Shown here in pieces: positions 15,005 to 23,681 of a DNA stretch of 64,000 bases. The first letter of the stretch is position 1. Each line of letters opens with the position of its first letter. Position numbers and translations under genes: made by a program. Under the pieces are notes generated by a model, which worked only from the letters and a program-made list of their open reading frames with translations, was not told where the DNA came from and ran no database searches. Source of the DNA: Streptomyces showdoensis (lineage in GTDB: Bacteria; Actinomycetota; Actinomycetes; Streptomycetales; Streptomycetaceae); NCBI RefSeq assembly GCF_039535475.1, contig NZ_BAAAXG010000026.1, positions 124,001 through 188,000 of the forward strand, in the 5' to 3' direction.

Positions 15005-16012
15005 CTAGGTGCGGGTGCTCGGCGCGGGGTGGTCGGAGCGGAGGCGCCCGCGGAGGCGCCGTTCCGTCGTGCCGAGCCGTTCCGCCCCGGCGGAGCGACT
15101 CGGCACGACGGCGGGGGCGGGGGCGGAACGCATGCCCACGACGGAGCGGGGCGGGACGGCCGTCCACCTCGGGTAGCTGCCCAGGAAGCGGGCCGAGGCG
15201 CCGGCTCCGGGGAGGTGCGACAGGACCCGGCGCACCGCCGGGTTCTCGACGTGGCCGTCCACGTCGACGAAGTAGCGGTAGCTGCCCAGGCGTTCGCCGG
15301 TGGGCCAGGCGTGGACGCGGCTCACCTCGATGTCGCGGTCGGTGAAGAGGCCGAGGACCGCGGCGAGCCGGGCGGGGCCGCCGTCCTCGGTGGTGACGAC
15401 CAGGGAGGTGCGGTCCCGGTCGGTGCGGGCGGGCGGGAACCAGGCCGGGGAGACCGCGACGAAGCGGGTGACCGCTCCGCCGCGGCGGCCGAGGCCGGCG
15501 GCCAGGACCCGCAGGCCGTAGCGCTCGGCGGCCGGCGGGGCGGCGACGGCCGCCGCCCCGCCGCCCGGCCGCCGCGCCACCTCGCGCGCGGCGGCCGCCG
15601 TGGAGTCGGCCGGTACGGCCCGGGCGCCCGGGAGGTGCTCGTCCAGCCACCCGGCGCACTGCGCGAGGGCGTGCGGGTGGCTGTACACCTCCCGTACGTC
15701 GCCGAGGTCCGTGCCGGCCGGCGCCATCAGGGCGAAGGTCACCGGGAGTTCGACCTCGCCGGTGATGTGCAGCCCGGACTCGGCCAGCTGGTCCATGGTG
15801 GCGGGCACGACGCCCTTCACCGAGTTCTCCAGCGGGACCACGGCCGTCGCGCAGTCGCCGCGGCGGACCGCGTCCAGGGCCGCGGGGACACTGGGGTACG
15901 GGCGCCGGGGCAGTTCCTCGCCGTGGGCGGCGTACGCGGGGAGTCTGCGCAGCGCCGCCTCGGTGAAGGTGCCCTCGGGACCCAGGTAGGCGTACGCGGT
16001 GGCGGATGTCAT
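15005..16012 (-). CDS. prephenate dehydratase with altered ACT domain
   Basis: 335 residues. The catalytic domain (1-190) has YLGPEGTFTEAAL, VVPLENSVKGVVP and the essential TRF motif in GGAVTRFVAVS. The ACT domain (about 205-285) keeps the fold (TSLVVTTEDG, SYRYFVDVDGH), but the two Phe-binding motifs are degenerate: GAL is GPARL, and ESRP is replaced by VSRVHAWP. Loss of these motifs abolishes phenylalanine feedback in studied enzymes, so this copy may be deregulated. A basic 50-residue C-terminal extension follows. It makes phenylpyruvate, the expected substrate of the synthetase. Only 15 bases separate it from the upstream NTF2-like gene. Confidence 0.93.
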   Translation of the reverse strand: MTSATAYAYLGPEGTFTEAALRRLPAYAAHGEELPRRPYPSVPAALDAVRRGDCATAVVPLENSVKGVVPATMDQLAESGLHITGEVELPVTFALMAPAGTDLGDVREVYSHPHALAQCAGWLDEHLPGARAVPADSTAAAAREVARRPGGGAAAVAAPPAAERYGLRVLAAGLGRRGGAVTRFVAVSPAWFPPARTDRDRTSLVVTTEDGGPARLAAVLGLFTDRDIEVSRVHAWPTGERLGSYRYFVDVDGHVENPAVRRVLSHLPGAGASARFLGSYPRWTAVPPRSVVGMRSAPAPAVVPSRSAGAERLGTTERRLRGRLRSDHPAPSTRT

Positions 16013-16027
16013 GGCCGAGGGCGCCCG

Positions 16028-16432
16028 TCAGCTCTCGATCACGCGGTGGAAGGCGACGGTGTCGAAGATGTCCTCCATGCGGACGGCCTTGCCGTCGCGG
16101 AACGTCCAGGAGTGGACGAACTGCAGCGTCTCGGTGTGGCCGCGGCGGGAGGTGACGTCGCGGACGCCGAAGACGACGACCCGGTCGCCGTGGTCGAGGA
16201 ACTCCAGGGGCTGGAGCCGCATCCCGCCCAGGACGGTGGGGACGTGGGCCAGGAAGGCGCGGACGCCGGCGTGGCCGTGCTTGGTGCCGCCGAGGCCGTA
16301 GGCGTGCATGCCCTCGGGGTGGATCCACTCCATGTCCTCGGCCATGGTGGCGACGAGGGCGTCGACGTCACGGTCGCGGAAGGCCGCGTAGGCGGCGTGG
16401 ATCAGGTCCAGGTTGCTGGTGGTCGTGGTCAT
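16028..16432 (-). CDS. SnoaL-like/NTF2-fold protein, possible dehydratase
   Basis: 134 residues of NTF2-like fold: helix LDLIHAAYAAFRDRDVDALV, MAEDMEWIHPEG, then strands LEFLDHGDRVVVFGVRD, LQFVHSWTFRDGKAV and EDIFDTVAFHRV. Polar residues (His, Asp, Glu) point into the cone as in SnoaL-type enzymes. It is tightly sandwiched between the reductase (13-base gap) and prephenate dehydratase genes. A reductase-dehydratase pair, TerB/TerC, is known from p-terphenyl biosynthesis; whether this small protein plays the dehydratase part is inference. Ribosome site GAGGAGCGG. Confidence 0.85.
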   Translation of the reverse strand: MTTTTSNLDLIHAAYAAFRDRDVDALVATMAEDMEWIHPEGMHAYGLGGTKHGHAGVRAFLAHVPTVLGGMRLQPLEFLDHGDRVVVFGVRDVTSRRGHTETLQFVHSWTFRDGKAVRMEDIFDTVAFHRVIES

Positions 16433-16445
16433 CGCTCGCCGCTCC

Positions 16446-17372
16446 TCAGCGCTGCTTCGCGTACTCGGGATACATGGACTCGACGGTGCGGCGGATGCCC
16501 TCGCGCCAGTCGACCTTGCAGGGGCCGGTGAGGCGCTTCCGCAGGGTCGGGTCGAACTGGTAGGTCTCGCGGGTGACCTCGCTCGGCACCAGCTTGGCCT
16601 CGACGCCGGTGAGCTCCTCCAGGTAGCGGACGCAGTCGGTGATGCCGACGGACTCGTCGCCGCCCCAGTTGGTGAGGGTGGCGGGCACGGTCGCCGCGTT
16701 CCACAGGTGGGGGACCTGCTCGACGAGGTCGTCGGTGTAGAGCAGGGAGCACCAGTTCTGGCCCTCGACCGGGACCGGGATGGGCTCGCCGGCGAGCATC
16801 CGCTTGAAGTAGAGCATCGGGACGCCGCCGTAGCCGCCGGGTCCGTACGCGATGTTGAGGCGGGCGATGATCGTGGGCAGGCCGAGGGTCGCCGCGTACG
16901 CGCGGACCGCGCCCTCGGTGGCGATCTTGACCACGGGGTAGGCGGGCAGCCAGTCGGCGACGCCGTCGACCGGGTCGTCCTCGTGGTAGGCGTGGTCGAG
17001 GGTCTGGCGCTTGTAGAGGGCGCCGGTGGAGACGTACAGGAACGCCTCCGCGGTGCGACAGTGGGTCATCAGGCGGCCGGCGGCCACGGTGTTGACCTCG
17101 ATCGCCCGGTTGAAGTCGCCGTCCTCGCCGCGGTTCACGGCGGAGTGGATGACATGGGTGAAGTCCTCGGGCAGGCCCTTGAGGGCGTCCTCGCCCGTGT
17201 CGTCCATGTCCCAGCGGAAGGTGGTGATGCCGTGCTCGCGCAGCGCCTCCTCCGAGCCGGGGGCGCCGAAGCGCCCGAGCGCCCAGACCTCGTTGTCCTG
17301 GGCGAGCGCCTTGGCGACCGGTCCGGCCACCTGGCCCGTGCCGCCGGTGACCAGGATCTTCTTGCCGTTCAT
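16446..17372 (-). CDS. NAD(P)-dependent epimerase/dehydratase-family reductase
   Basis: 308 residues, extended SDR. The Rossmann motif [18 protein letters not shown] is at the N-terminus, then [22 protein letters not shown] with the serine, and the catalytic YxxxK in [12 protein letters not shown] substrate-binding C-terminal part follows ([23 protein letters not shown]). It starts 25 bases after the synthetase stop codon, so it is almost surely co-transcribed and acts on the released product. Reduction of a polyporic-acid-like quinone is a reasonable hypothesis by analogy with the terfestatin pathway. Ribosome site AAGGGGA. Confidence 0.88.
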   Translation of the reverse strand: MNGKKILVTGGTGQVAGPVAKALAQDNEVWALGRFGAPGSEEALREHGITTFRWDMDDTGEDALKGLPEDFTHVIHSAVNRGEDGDFNRAIEVNTVAAGRLMTHCRTAEAFLYVSTGALYKRQTLDHAYHEDDPVDGVADWLPAYPVVKIATEGAVRAYAATLGLPTIIARLNIAYGPGGYGGVPMLYFKRMLAGEPIPVPVEGQNWCSLLYTDDLVEQVPHLWNAATVPATLTNWGGDESVGITDCVRYLEELTGVEAKLVPSEVTRETYQFDPTLRKRLTGPCKVDWREGIRRTVESMYPEYAKQR

Positions 17373-17397
17373 GTGTGCAATCCCCTTCGTTTCGTGC

Positions 17398-20160
17398 TTA
17401 CTTGCCGTCGCCGAGCGCCCGGTCGAGCTCCTTGCGGAGGATCGACTGGAAGCCGGCCACGTGCTGCGGGCCCATCAGCGTGTAGTGCTCGCCGGGGACG
17501 TCGATGAAGGTGACGTCGTCGGCGTGCTCCTTCCAGCGGCTCAGCTCGTTGTTGAGCCAGTCCTCCTTGGTGCCGCGCAGCGGTATCGCGTAGAAGACGG
17601 ACATGCCGCGGACGCGCCCGGAGGGCGCGTAGCTGCGGCCGAGGTCGGTGAGGCCGTCGGCGAGTTCGGCCCAGGCGGTGAACTTGGCCAGGTCCAGGTC
17701 GAGTTCGGCGAGCCGGGCCTGCGGCGCGTGCTCGATGAAGTAGGCCAGCTGCTCCTCCTTCGACAGGTGGCCCAGCTGCTTGGGCAGCTCCAGCGACTGC
17801 TTCTTGTCGATGAGGGCGAGGAAGAAGGCCAGGTTGGCGGCGGTCTCGACGAAGTCCAGCTCGTCCATGCGGTACTTGATGTGCGGGGGCAGGTTGAAGC
17901 TGCCGATGAAGTCGACCCGCTCGCCCTCGGCCTCCAGCACCTTGGCGATCTCGAAGGCGACGGCGCCGCCGTACGAGTAGCCGGCCACGGCGTACGGGCC
18001 GTGCGGCTGCTTCTCGCGGATGGCGGCGACGTAGGTGCTCACCATCTCCTCGAAGCTCTCGAAGGGCTTCTCGCCGGGGTTGAAGCCGCGGGCGCGCAGC
18101 GCGTAGAAGGGCCGGTCGCCGACGAAGTACTTGGCGAGGTTGACGAAGACGAGGACCTCGCCGACGCCGGGGTGGACGCAGAACAGCGGCGTCTTGTCGC
18201 CGACCACCTGCATGGGCACGATCGGGTCGTACGGGCGTTCCGCCGCTCCGCCGGCCGCGTCCTCGGCGAGCCGGGCGGCCAGCGCGCGGACGGTCGGGGC
18301 CATCAGGACGGTGATGATCTGGAGGTCGTTCGCGCCGAGGCGGCGGGCGACCAGGCTGCGCAGCCGCAGGATGTCGAGCGAGGTGCCGCCGAGGTCGAAG
18401 AAGTTGGCGGTGGCGCTCAGCTTGGCCGGGTCGGTGTCGAACATCTCCGCGTAGATCCCGGCGAGGACCGTCTCGGTCTCGCCCTCGGGCGCGGTGTAGC
18501 CGCCGAGGCGGCGCAGGATCAGGTCGGCGACGGCGTCGGCGGTCTCCGCGTACGCCCCGGCTTCGAGCCGCTTGCGCATGAGCGGGCGCTGGATCTTGCC
18601 GAGGCTGGTCTTCGGGAAGGCCTCCTTCGGCAGCGGGAGGATCAGCGAGGGGCGGAAGCCCCAGTGCATGACGACGCTGGCCCGGACCGCGGACAGGACG
18701 CGGTAGAGGGCGAGTTCGTCGCCCTCCTCGACCTCGGGGTGGAAGGCGACGACGAGCTGCTCGGTGTCGGAGCCGGGGGCCCGGGTGGGGAAGGCGGCGA
18801 CGTAGGAGCGGGCGACGTCGTCGAGCTCCTGGAGCAGGGTCTCGATGTCGTGGCTGAAGTAGTTGACGCCGTTGACGATGATGCTGTCCTTGCTGCGGCC
18901 GACGAGGGTGAGCCGCCCGTCGTCGATCCGGCCCAGGTCGCCGCTGCGGAACCAGCCGTCGGCGGTGAAGGCGTCCTTCGTGGCCTGCTCGTTGTTGTGG
19001 TAGCCGGGCGTGATCATCGGGCCGAGGAGCTGGAGCTCGCCGGTCTCGCCCTCGCCCAGCGGCCGGTCCCGCTCGTCGGCGACGCGGATCCGCAGGCCGT
19101 CGACCGGGCGGCCGAGGTTGGCGAACTCCTGCCCCTGGTCGGAGGCGGGGAACTCGCGCGAGTAGATGGAGCCGGCGCAGGTCTCGGTCATGCCGAACGC
19201 GGGCCACAGGGTGTCGCCGGCCAGTCCGTACGGGGCGAAGTGGGCCAGGAAGGCCTCGCCGGTGGTGCGGACCACGGCCTCGCCGCCGCTGATGATGTGC
19301 CGCAGCTTCGACAGGTCGACGGGGCCGTGCTCGTCGAGCCGGTCGGCCGAGGCGTTGAGCAGCCCGAGCAGGAAGTTCGGGGTGAAGGTCATGGTGACGC
19401 CGTAGCGGGAGATCAGCCGCAGGAAGTCGAGCGGTTCGCCGAGGACGACGGCCGCCTCGACGTGCAGCTGGGTGGCGCCGACGGAGAGCGGCAGCAGGTG
19501 GCACTCCAGGAGCGCGGCGACGTGGTCGAAGGAGACCCAGTTGAGCGAGGTGTCCTCGGAGCCGATGCGGTGGGCGGTGTTCTTGCCCGCCATGGAGGCG
19601 ATCAGGTTGGCGTGGGTGAGCCGGACGGCCTTGGAGTTGCCGGTGGAGCCGGAGGTGAGGACGAGCAGCGCGGTGTCCTCGGGGGCCGCCTCGTGCAGCA
19701 GGTCGGCCGGATCGGCGCCGTACAGCGTGTCCAGGGCGGTGACGGCGAGGCCGTCGACGCGGGGCAGCTCGGCGGCCAGGCTGTCGTTGGTGACGACCAG
19801 CGGCCCGTCGAGCAGGGTGTGGACGTGGCCGAGCTGGGCGGCCCAGCGCTCCGGGTCGCCGCCGAGCGGGGCCATCGGCACGGGCACGTAGCCGCCGAGG
19901 AGGCAGGCCCAGAAGGCGGTGAGGAACTCCTGCGGGCGCTCCAGGAGCAGGACGACCTTGTCCTGCGGGGCGAGCCCGCGGGCGCGCAGCCCGGTGAGGA
20001 CCCGGCGGGCCTCGTGCACCAGCTCCGGGTACGGCTGGAGGTGCGCGGCCGCGGCACCGGCGTCGCCCTCGTGGTAGAGGACTCCGGAGCCGGGGTGTGC
20101 CTCCGCGGCCTGGAGCAGCAGGTCCGCGACGGTCCGGGTCGATGGGATGGCCACGGTCAT
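17398..20160 (-). CDS. NRPS-like synthetase A-T-TE, aryl keto acid type
   Basis: 920 residues from ATG 20160 ([16 protein letters not shown]). The adenylation domain is about 1-560: [12 protein letters not shown] (A3), [14 protein letters not shown] (A4 region, where keto-acid-activating enzymes lack the amino-acid-binding Asp), [10 protein letters not shown] (A5), GDLGRID (A7), PKTSLGKIQ (A10 Lys). The carrier domain has [10 protein letters not shown] with Ser594 as pantetheine site. The thioesterase is about 665-920: [18 protein letters not shown] with Ser729, and GEHYTLMG with the catalytic His. No condensation domain. This architecture matches atromentin/polyporic-acid/ralfuranone synthetases (EchA, TerA, RalA types), which dimerise two phenylpyruvates by Claisen condensation at the TE. 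The clustered phenylpyruvate genes support this. Confidence 0.92.
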   Translation of the reverse strand: MTVAIPSTRTVADLLLQAAEAHPGSGVLYHEGDAGAAAAHLQPYPELVHEARRVLTGLRARGLAPQDKVVLLLERPQEFLTAFWACLLGGYVPVPMAPLGGDPERWAAQLGHVHTLLDGPLVVTNDSLAAELPRVDGLAVTALDTLYGADPADLLHEAAPEDTALLVLTSGSTGNSKAVRLTHANLIASMAGKNTAHRIGSEDTSLNWVSFDHVAALLECHLLPLSVGATQLHVEAAVVLGEPLDFLRLISRYGVTMTFTPNFLLGLLNASADRLDEHGPVDLSKLRHIISGGEAVVRTTGEAFLAHFAPYGLAGDTLWPAFGMTETCAGSIYSREFPASDQGQEFANLGRPVDGLRIRVADERDRPLGEGETGELQLLGPMITPGYHNNEQATKDAFTADGWFRSGDLGRIDDGRLTLVGRSKDSIIVNGVNYFSHDIETLLQELDDVARSYVAAFPTRAPGSDTEQLVVAFHPEVEEGDELALYRVLSAVRASVVMHWGFRPSLILPLPKEAFPKTSLGKIQRPLMRKRLEAGAYAETADAVADLILRRLGGYTAPEGETETVLAGIYAEMFDTDPAKLSATANFFDLGGTSLDILRLRSLVARRLGANDLQIITVLMAPTVRALAARLAEDAAGGAAERPYDPIVPMQVVGDKTPLFCVHPGVGEVLVFVNLAKYFVGDRPFYALRARGFNPGEKPFESFEEMVSTYVAAIREKQPHGPYAVAGYSYGGAVAFEIAKVLEAEGERVDFIGSFNLPPHIKYRMDELDFVETAANLAFFLALIDKKQSLELPKQLGHLSKEEQLAYFIEHAPQARLAELDLDLAKFTAWAELADGLTDLGRSYAPSGRVRGMSVFYAIPLRGTKEDWLNNELSRWKEHADDVTFIDVPGEHYTLMGPQHVAGFQSILRKELDRALGDGK

Positions 20161-20447
20161 GGCGATGTCCTCTCTCTGGTGTGCGGTGTGCGGTGCGGTG
20201 CCCCGTGGAGGGGGCGCGACAGGTGCCGGAACACGGCCGCCGCCGGCTGCGGGATGGGCAGCACGACGGCGACGGAGACGGCGTGGGGGCGGCCGGGGGG
20301 AGGTGGTTCCGGCCGGGCGGGCCGCGCGGTGAAGACAGCGCACCGACCTTGACGTCCAGCTTCTTCGGACGGGCGGCGGCGTTCAATGGGGCTTGTGTCA
20401 GAGCTCTGTCGGGTTTCTCAAATCCCGGTAGGGGTGCGCGGGTTCTC
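20161..20447. promoter_or_regulatory. intergenic region upstream of synthetase gene
   Basis: 287 bases between the phosphopantetheinyl transferase stop and the synthetase start; presumed promoter of the synthetase operon. It contains TCAGAGCTC(T/G)GTC at 20398-20410, repeated at 20448-20460 (50-base spacing), the second copy overlapping the transferase stop codon. No ORF supported. The promoter itself is not resolved. Confidence 0.35.
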
Positions 20448-21125
20448 TCAGAGCTCGGTCAGGGACGGCACGTGGTGGGGCAGCGGGGGGCCGCTGACGG
20501 AGCGGGGCGCGCGCAGGGCGACGGCGGCGTGGTGGCGGGGGCCGCAGGGCAGGTCGTCCACGGTCCAGCCGGCCGGGTCGGTGCCGAGGTCGTCCAGGGT
20601 GGTGTCGCGGCCGAGCCCGGTGCCGAGTCCCTTGAGGTACGCCTCCTTGCGCGCCCAGAGCCGGCCGAAGGCGGCGGCCCGCGCCGCGGCGCCGGGCTCG
20701 GCGGCGACCGCGGCGCGTTCGCCTGGGTGGAGGGCGGCCAGCAGTCCGGGCACGGCCTCGGGCGCGGGGCGGCGCTGGGCGTCGGCGCCGACGGGAACGG
20801 GGGCGAGGGCGACGAGGACCAGGCCCTCGGTGTGCGACAGGGAGAAGTGCAGCGGCGGTTCGGGGACGGCGAGCACCGGGCGCCCGTGCGCGGCGCCGCA
20901 GCAGGGGCAGGGCTCGCGCCCGAAGACCAGCTCCTCGGGGCGCTCGCCGAGCGACCGCGCGAGGAGGGTGCGGAGCGCGAGGTGGGCCACCGTGTACAGG
21001 GTGCGGTCGGAGGCCCGGAGGAAGGACGCGGCGCGGTGGCGCTCGTGGGCGTCGAGGGCGGTGGTGTCGAGGGCGTCGGCGGACACGGTGGCGTCCACCT
21101 CCAGGAACCAGGCTTCGGCCTGCAT
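20448..21125 (-). CDS. Sfp-type 4'-phosphopantetheinyl transferase
   Basis: 225 residues. Motifs are LHFSLSHTEGLVLVAL, VPVGADAQRR (the usual GxDxE metal site, here with Gln for Glu) and WARKEAYLKGLGTGL (WxxKEAxxK). A CPCCG pair at about 72-76 is a frequent insertion in actinobacterial members. It transfers phosphopantetheine from CoA to the carrier-domain serine of the adjacent synthetase. The ATG at 21125 has GAGGAGA upstream; a longer frame runs into the tandem repeats and is unlikely. Downstream of the HTH/zinc protein gene on the same strand. Confidence 0.9.
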   Translation of the reverse strand: MQAEAWFLEVDATVSADALDTTALDAHERHRAASFLRASDRTLYTVAHLALRTLLARSLGERPEELVFGREPCPCCGAAHGRPVLAVPEPPLHFSLSHTEGLVLVALAPVPVGADAQRRPAPEAVPGLLAALHPGERAAVAAEPGAAARAAAFGRLWARKEAYLKGLGTGLGRDTTLDDLGTDPAGWTVDDLPCGPRHHAAVALRAPRSVSGPPLPHHVPSLTEL

Positions 21126-21180
21126 CGGGCGGGGTCTCCTCGGGCTCGGAGGGTACGGGGGGGACGGGAGTACGGGGGAC

Positions 21181-21320
21181 ACGGGTGGGACGGGGGACGC
21201 GGGTACGGGTGGGACGGGGGACGCGGGTACGGGTGGGACGGGGGACGCGGGTACGGGTGGGACGGGGGACGCGGGTACGGGTGGGACGGGGGACGCGGGT
21301 ACGGGTGGGACACGGGTACG
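21181..21320 (+). repeat. 24-bp G-rich tandem repeat (5 exact copies)
   Basis: Five identical consecutive 24-base units at 21181-21300, each beginning ACGGGTGGGACGGGGG, then a partial copy; imperfect units precede it from about 21155. It lies immediately upstream of the phosphopantetheinyl transferase start (that gene reads leftward). Multiple GGG runs give quadruplex potential on the plus strand. Copy number is likely to vary between strains. Confidence 0.85.
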
Positions 21321-21462
21321 GAGGGAACGGCGACGCCCCGCCGTCCGGACGGGTGCCGGGGGGCGGGGCGTCGGGTGTCGGGGCAGGACCGCGGGGGTGG
21401 CCGCGGCGGGGCGGGGCGGGGCGGCGGGCGGGCGTGGCGGCGGGCCCGGGCCCCGGGGGGGG

Positions 21463-22458
21463 TCATTTCATCGCGGGGGTGCGGGGCCGCCGGCCGCTGA
21501 GGCTGCCGTGGACGTCGCTCTCCGCGTAGTACGTGCGGCCGTAGCGGTTCCGTCTGCGCCACCGCTGCTCGCTGGCGAGCCGGTACACCGTCCCGGTCGG
21601 CGCGCCCCACAGGTCCGCGATGTCCCGTGCGGTGAGCCAGCGTTCGACGGGCGGGGGCGGGGACGGCGCCGCAGGCACGGACGCGGGTACGGACGCGGGT
21701 ACGGACGCCGCGGCGGAGGTGGCCGTCGGCGGGACCGCGGCCGGTGCCGGGGGCACCGACGGCACCGCGGCCGCCGCGCACTGGGCGGGCCCGCGCTGCG
21801 CGGGCACCCGCTGGCCCGGCATCGCGCGGCGCAGCCGGGTCCACTCGTGGCCCGCCCACTGGTGGGCCGGGTCCGCGTCGCACAGGATCCGCCGGGTGCC
21901 GGAGACCACCGCGAGCCGGCCCGCGCAGCCGGGCTCGACGCACGGACCGACCGGGAGGTGCCGGACGGGCTCGCGGGCCACCCGCCGGGCGGCGCCGACC
22001 AGCCGCTCCAGCTCGCGGGTGGCGTCCGCGACGGCCGGGTGGGCGGCCAGCCACTCGGCGCTGCGCAGCAGGAAGGCCGCCAGGTGCGCGGGGGTGCGCC
22101 GGGGGGCGGGGAAGCCCCGCTCGTCGGCGACGAGTCCGCTCCAGGAGCCGAGGGTGGCGACGATCGCCGAACGCACCTCGGCCGCCGGGCCGTTGAGCGG
22201 GATCCCGGCGGGTCTGCCGCCGGTGCCGCGCCTTTCGCCGGTGCCGCGCGCCGGTCCGGCGCCGCCGAGCACCCGCTCGCACTCGGCGTAGAGGCCGGGA
22301 AGTTCCTCGAGGACCGCGACCAGCCGGCCCAGACATGGGGGGCAGAGCCGGAGGTCCGGCCGTGCCCGTCGTTTGCCGCCGCCGTCGACGGCGCTCCGCC
22401 TGCAGTCCTCGCCCACGCACACGGCCCGCGGGGGCAGGTGCGTCGCCGGGTGAGCCAT
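21463..22458 (-). CDS. zinc-motif and helix-turn-helix protein, possible regulator
   Basis: 331 residues from ATG 22458 (MAHPATHLPPRAVC). The N-terminal half has cysteine pairs (CVGEDC, LCPPC) and a second set (CVEPGCAG, ILCDAD), suggesting two small zinc-binding units. A Pro/Ala/Ser-rich linker follows, with VPASVPASVPA repeats. The C-terminal helix-turn-helix is WLTARDIADLWGAPTGTVYRLASE, with a basic tail RRRNRYGR. No named family recognised; similar layouts occur in phage- or plasmid-type DNA-binding proteins. Just downstream of the response regulator on the same strand, so possibly a cluster regulator. Confidence 0.65.
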   Translation of the reverse strand: MAHPATHLPPRAVCVGEDCRRSAVDGGGKRRARPDLRLCPPCLGRLVAVLEELPGLYAECERVLGGAGPARGTGERRGTGGRPAGIPLNGPAAEVRSAIVATLGSWSGLVADERGFPAPRRTPAHLAAFLLRSAEWLAAHPAVADATRELERLVGAARRVAREPVRHLPVGPCVEPGCAGRLAVVSGTRRILCDADPAHQWAGHEWTRLRRAMPGQRVPAQRGPAQCAAAAVPSVPPAPAAVPPTATSAAASVPASVPASVPAAPSPPPPVERWLTARDIADLWGAPTGTVYRLASEQRWRRRNRYGRTYYAESDVHGSLSGRRPRTPAMK

Positions 22459-22502
22459 TTTCCGTTTCTCCGTGTTCCGAAGCCGTGCGCCGACGCTGCC
22501 GA

Positions 22503-23237
22503 TTACACTTTGCCGAGCTTGAAACCGACACCGCGAATGGTGACGATCCAGTCCCGACAGCCGAGCTTGTTGCGGAGGCTGCTCACATGGGTGTCCACGG
22601 TTCTGCGGGACCAGGAATCCCCCCATATCTGCTGCATGAGCCTTTTACGGGGGACGACGTTTCCGGGATTCGAGGCGAGCAGATAAAGGACGTCGAACTC
22701 TTTTCGGGTGACGTCGATCTGCTTTCCGTCGAGGCTGACCTGGCGGGCACCGGCGTCAATACGCAGCGGCCCCTGGTCGATGACGTCGACGGCGCGCGGC
22801 CGGGGCCTGGACCGGCGCATGACGGCCTGCATGCGGGCCATGAGTTCGCGGAATCCGTACGGCTTGACCATGTAGTCGTCGGCGCCGGCCTGGAGGCCGA
22901 GGACCCGGTCGAGTTCGGAGCCGCGGGCGGTGACCGCGATGATCGGGGTGTCACCGGCGGCGCGAATCGCCCGACACACCTCAAGGCCGTCGAGATCGGG
23001 CAGTTCGAGATCGATCAGGACCAGGTCGGCCGAGGTGTAGACCTGGAGCGCGGCGCCGCCGGTCTCGACCGTCGACACCTGGTGGCCGTGCCGGCGCAGC
23101 CCCGTCACGAGCGACTCCGCGTACCGGAGCTCGCTCTCCACCACGAGGATCCGCCAGCTGTCGCAGCCGACGGAATCCCGGTCGATATAAACGTCGGGTA
23201 TGAGAGGTTTCGGTTTTTCCTGCGTACGCTGACTCAT
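22503..23237 (-). CDS. OmpR/PhoB-type response regulator, orphan
   Basis: 244 residues. The receiver domain (about 28-140) begins ILVVESELRYAE, so the usual acidic pair is Glu-Ser-Glu. It keeps the phospho-acceptor Asp in LVLIDLELPD, Thr in IIAVTARG and Lys in MVKPYGF. The winged-helix DNA-binding domain (about 155-244) includes LTRKEFDVLYLLASNPG-type sequence and RTVDTHVSSLRNKLG. No histidine kinase is adjacent. Cluster-situated OmpR-type regulators with modified receiver pockets (JadR1 type) respond to small molecules rather than phosphorylation; this could be one. First gene of the minus-strand cluster. Confidence 0.9.
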   Translation of the reverse strand: MSQRTQEKPKPLIPDVYIDRDSVGCDSWRILVVESELRYAESLVTGLRRHGHQVSTVETGGAALQVYTSADLVLIDLELPDLDGLEVCRAIRAAGDTPIIAVTARGSELDRVLGLQAGADDYMVKPYGFRELMARMQAVMRRSRPRPRAVDVIDQGPLRIDAGARQVSLDGKQIDVTRKEFDVLYLLASNPGNVVPRKRLMQQIWGDSWSRRTVDTHVSSLRNKLGCRDWIVTIRGVGFKLGKV

Positions 23238-23681
23238 CGTCTCCCCCTAGACTGTTGTCCAACGAGTCTAAAAACCACCGCTTCGCTTTGTCAAAGATCG
23301 ACGCCGTAAACGGGCTGTGTCTGCGAAGTAAAGGGGAACATTGAATTCCGGTTACATTTTCCGGACCTTTTTTGATCCCCGAGGATACACGGGCCCCATG
23401 TACGACCCGTGGCGGCCGAATCATTCCGGACACGGCCGCCGCACCCTGGCCTGGCCGTCAGCAGGTCGGGGCGGCCCCCGGCCACCCCGCTTCGCGACCG
23501 AAAACAGTCAGGAACACACGTGTGCGCTACCCACAGAGGTGTACGCGCAGCCCCTCGACCACATATCGAGACGCCCTCGGGGCATCATGACGAATTCTTT
23601 ACCCGTGCCCCCATTCGGGGTGTGTCTGGGGTCACTTCCGGCCAACCCGGCCGACCGGCCGACGAACCGACACGCCTTGCG
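23238..23681. other. intergenic region between regulator and ku
   Basis: 444 bases without a supported gene. The left part (to about 23400) is relatively A/T-rich and probably holds the response-regulator promoter. A 10-bp palindrome CACACGTGTG lies at 23515-23524. It separates the cluster from the repair locus. Confidence 0.5.

Noticed and set aside
17026-20352. 1108-codon plus-strand frame
   Set aside because: Lies opposite the A-T-TE synthetase, whose motifs are unambiguous; high G+C third positions create long antisense frames.
21126-21182. Upstream extension of the phosphopantetheinyl transferase
   Set aside because: The frame is open, but the extra residues are Pro/Arg-rich and approach the tandem repeats; the ATG at 21125 has a GAGGAG site.
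21181-21320. CRISPR array
   Set aside because: The 24-bp units are directly adjacent without unique spacers, and no cas genes are present.
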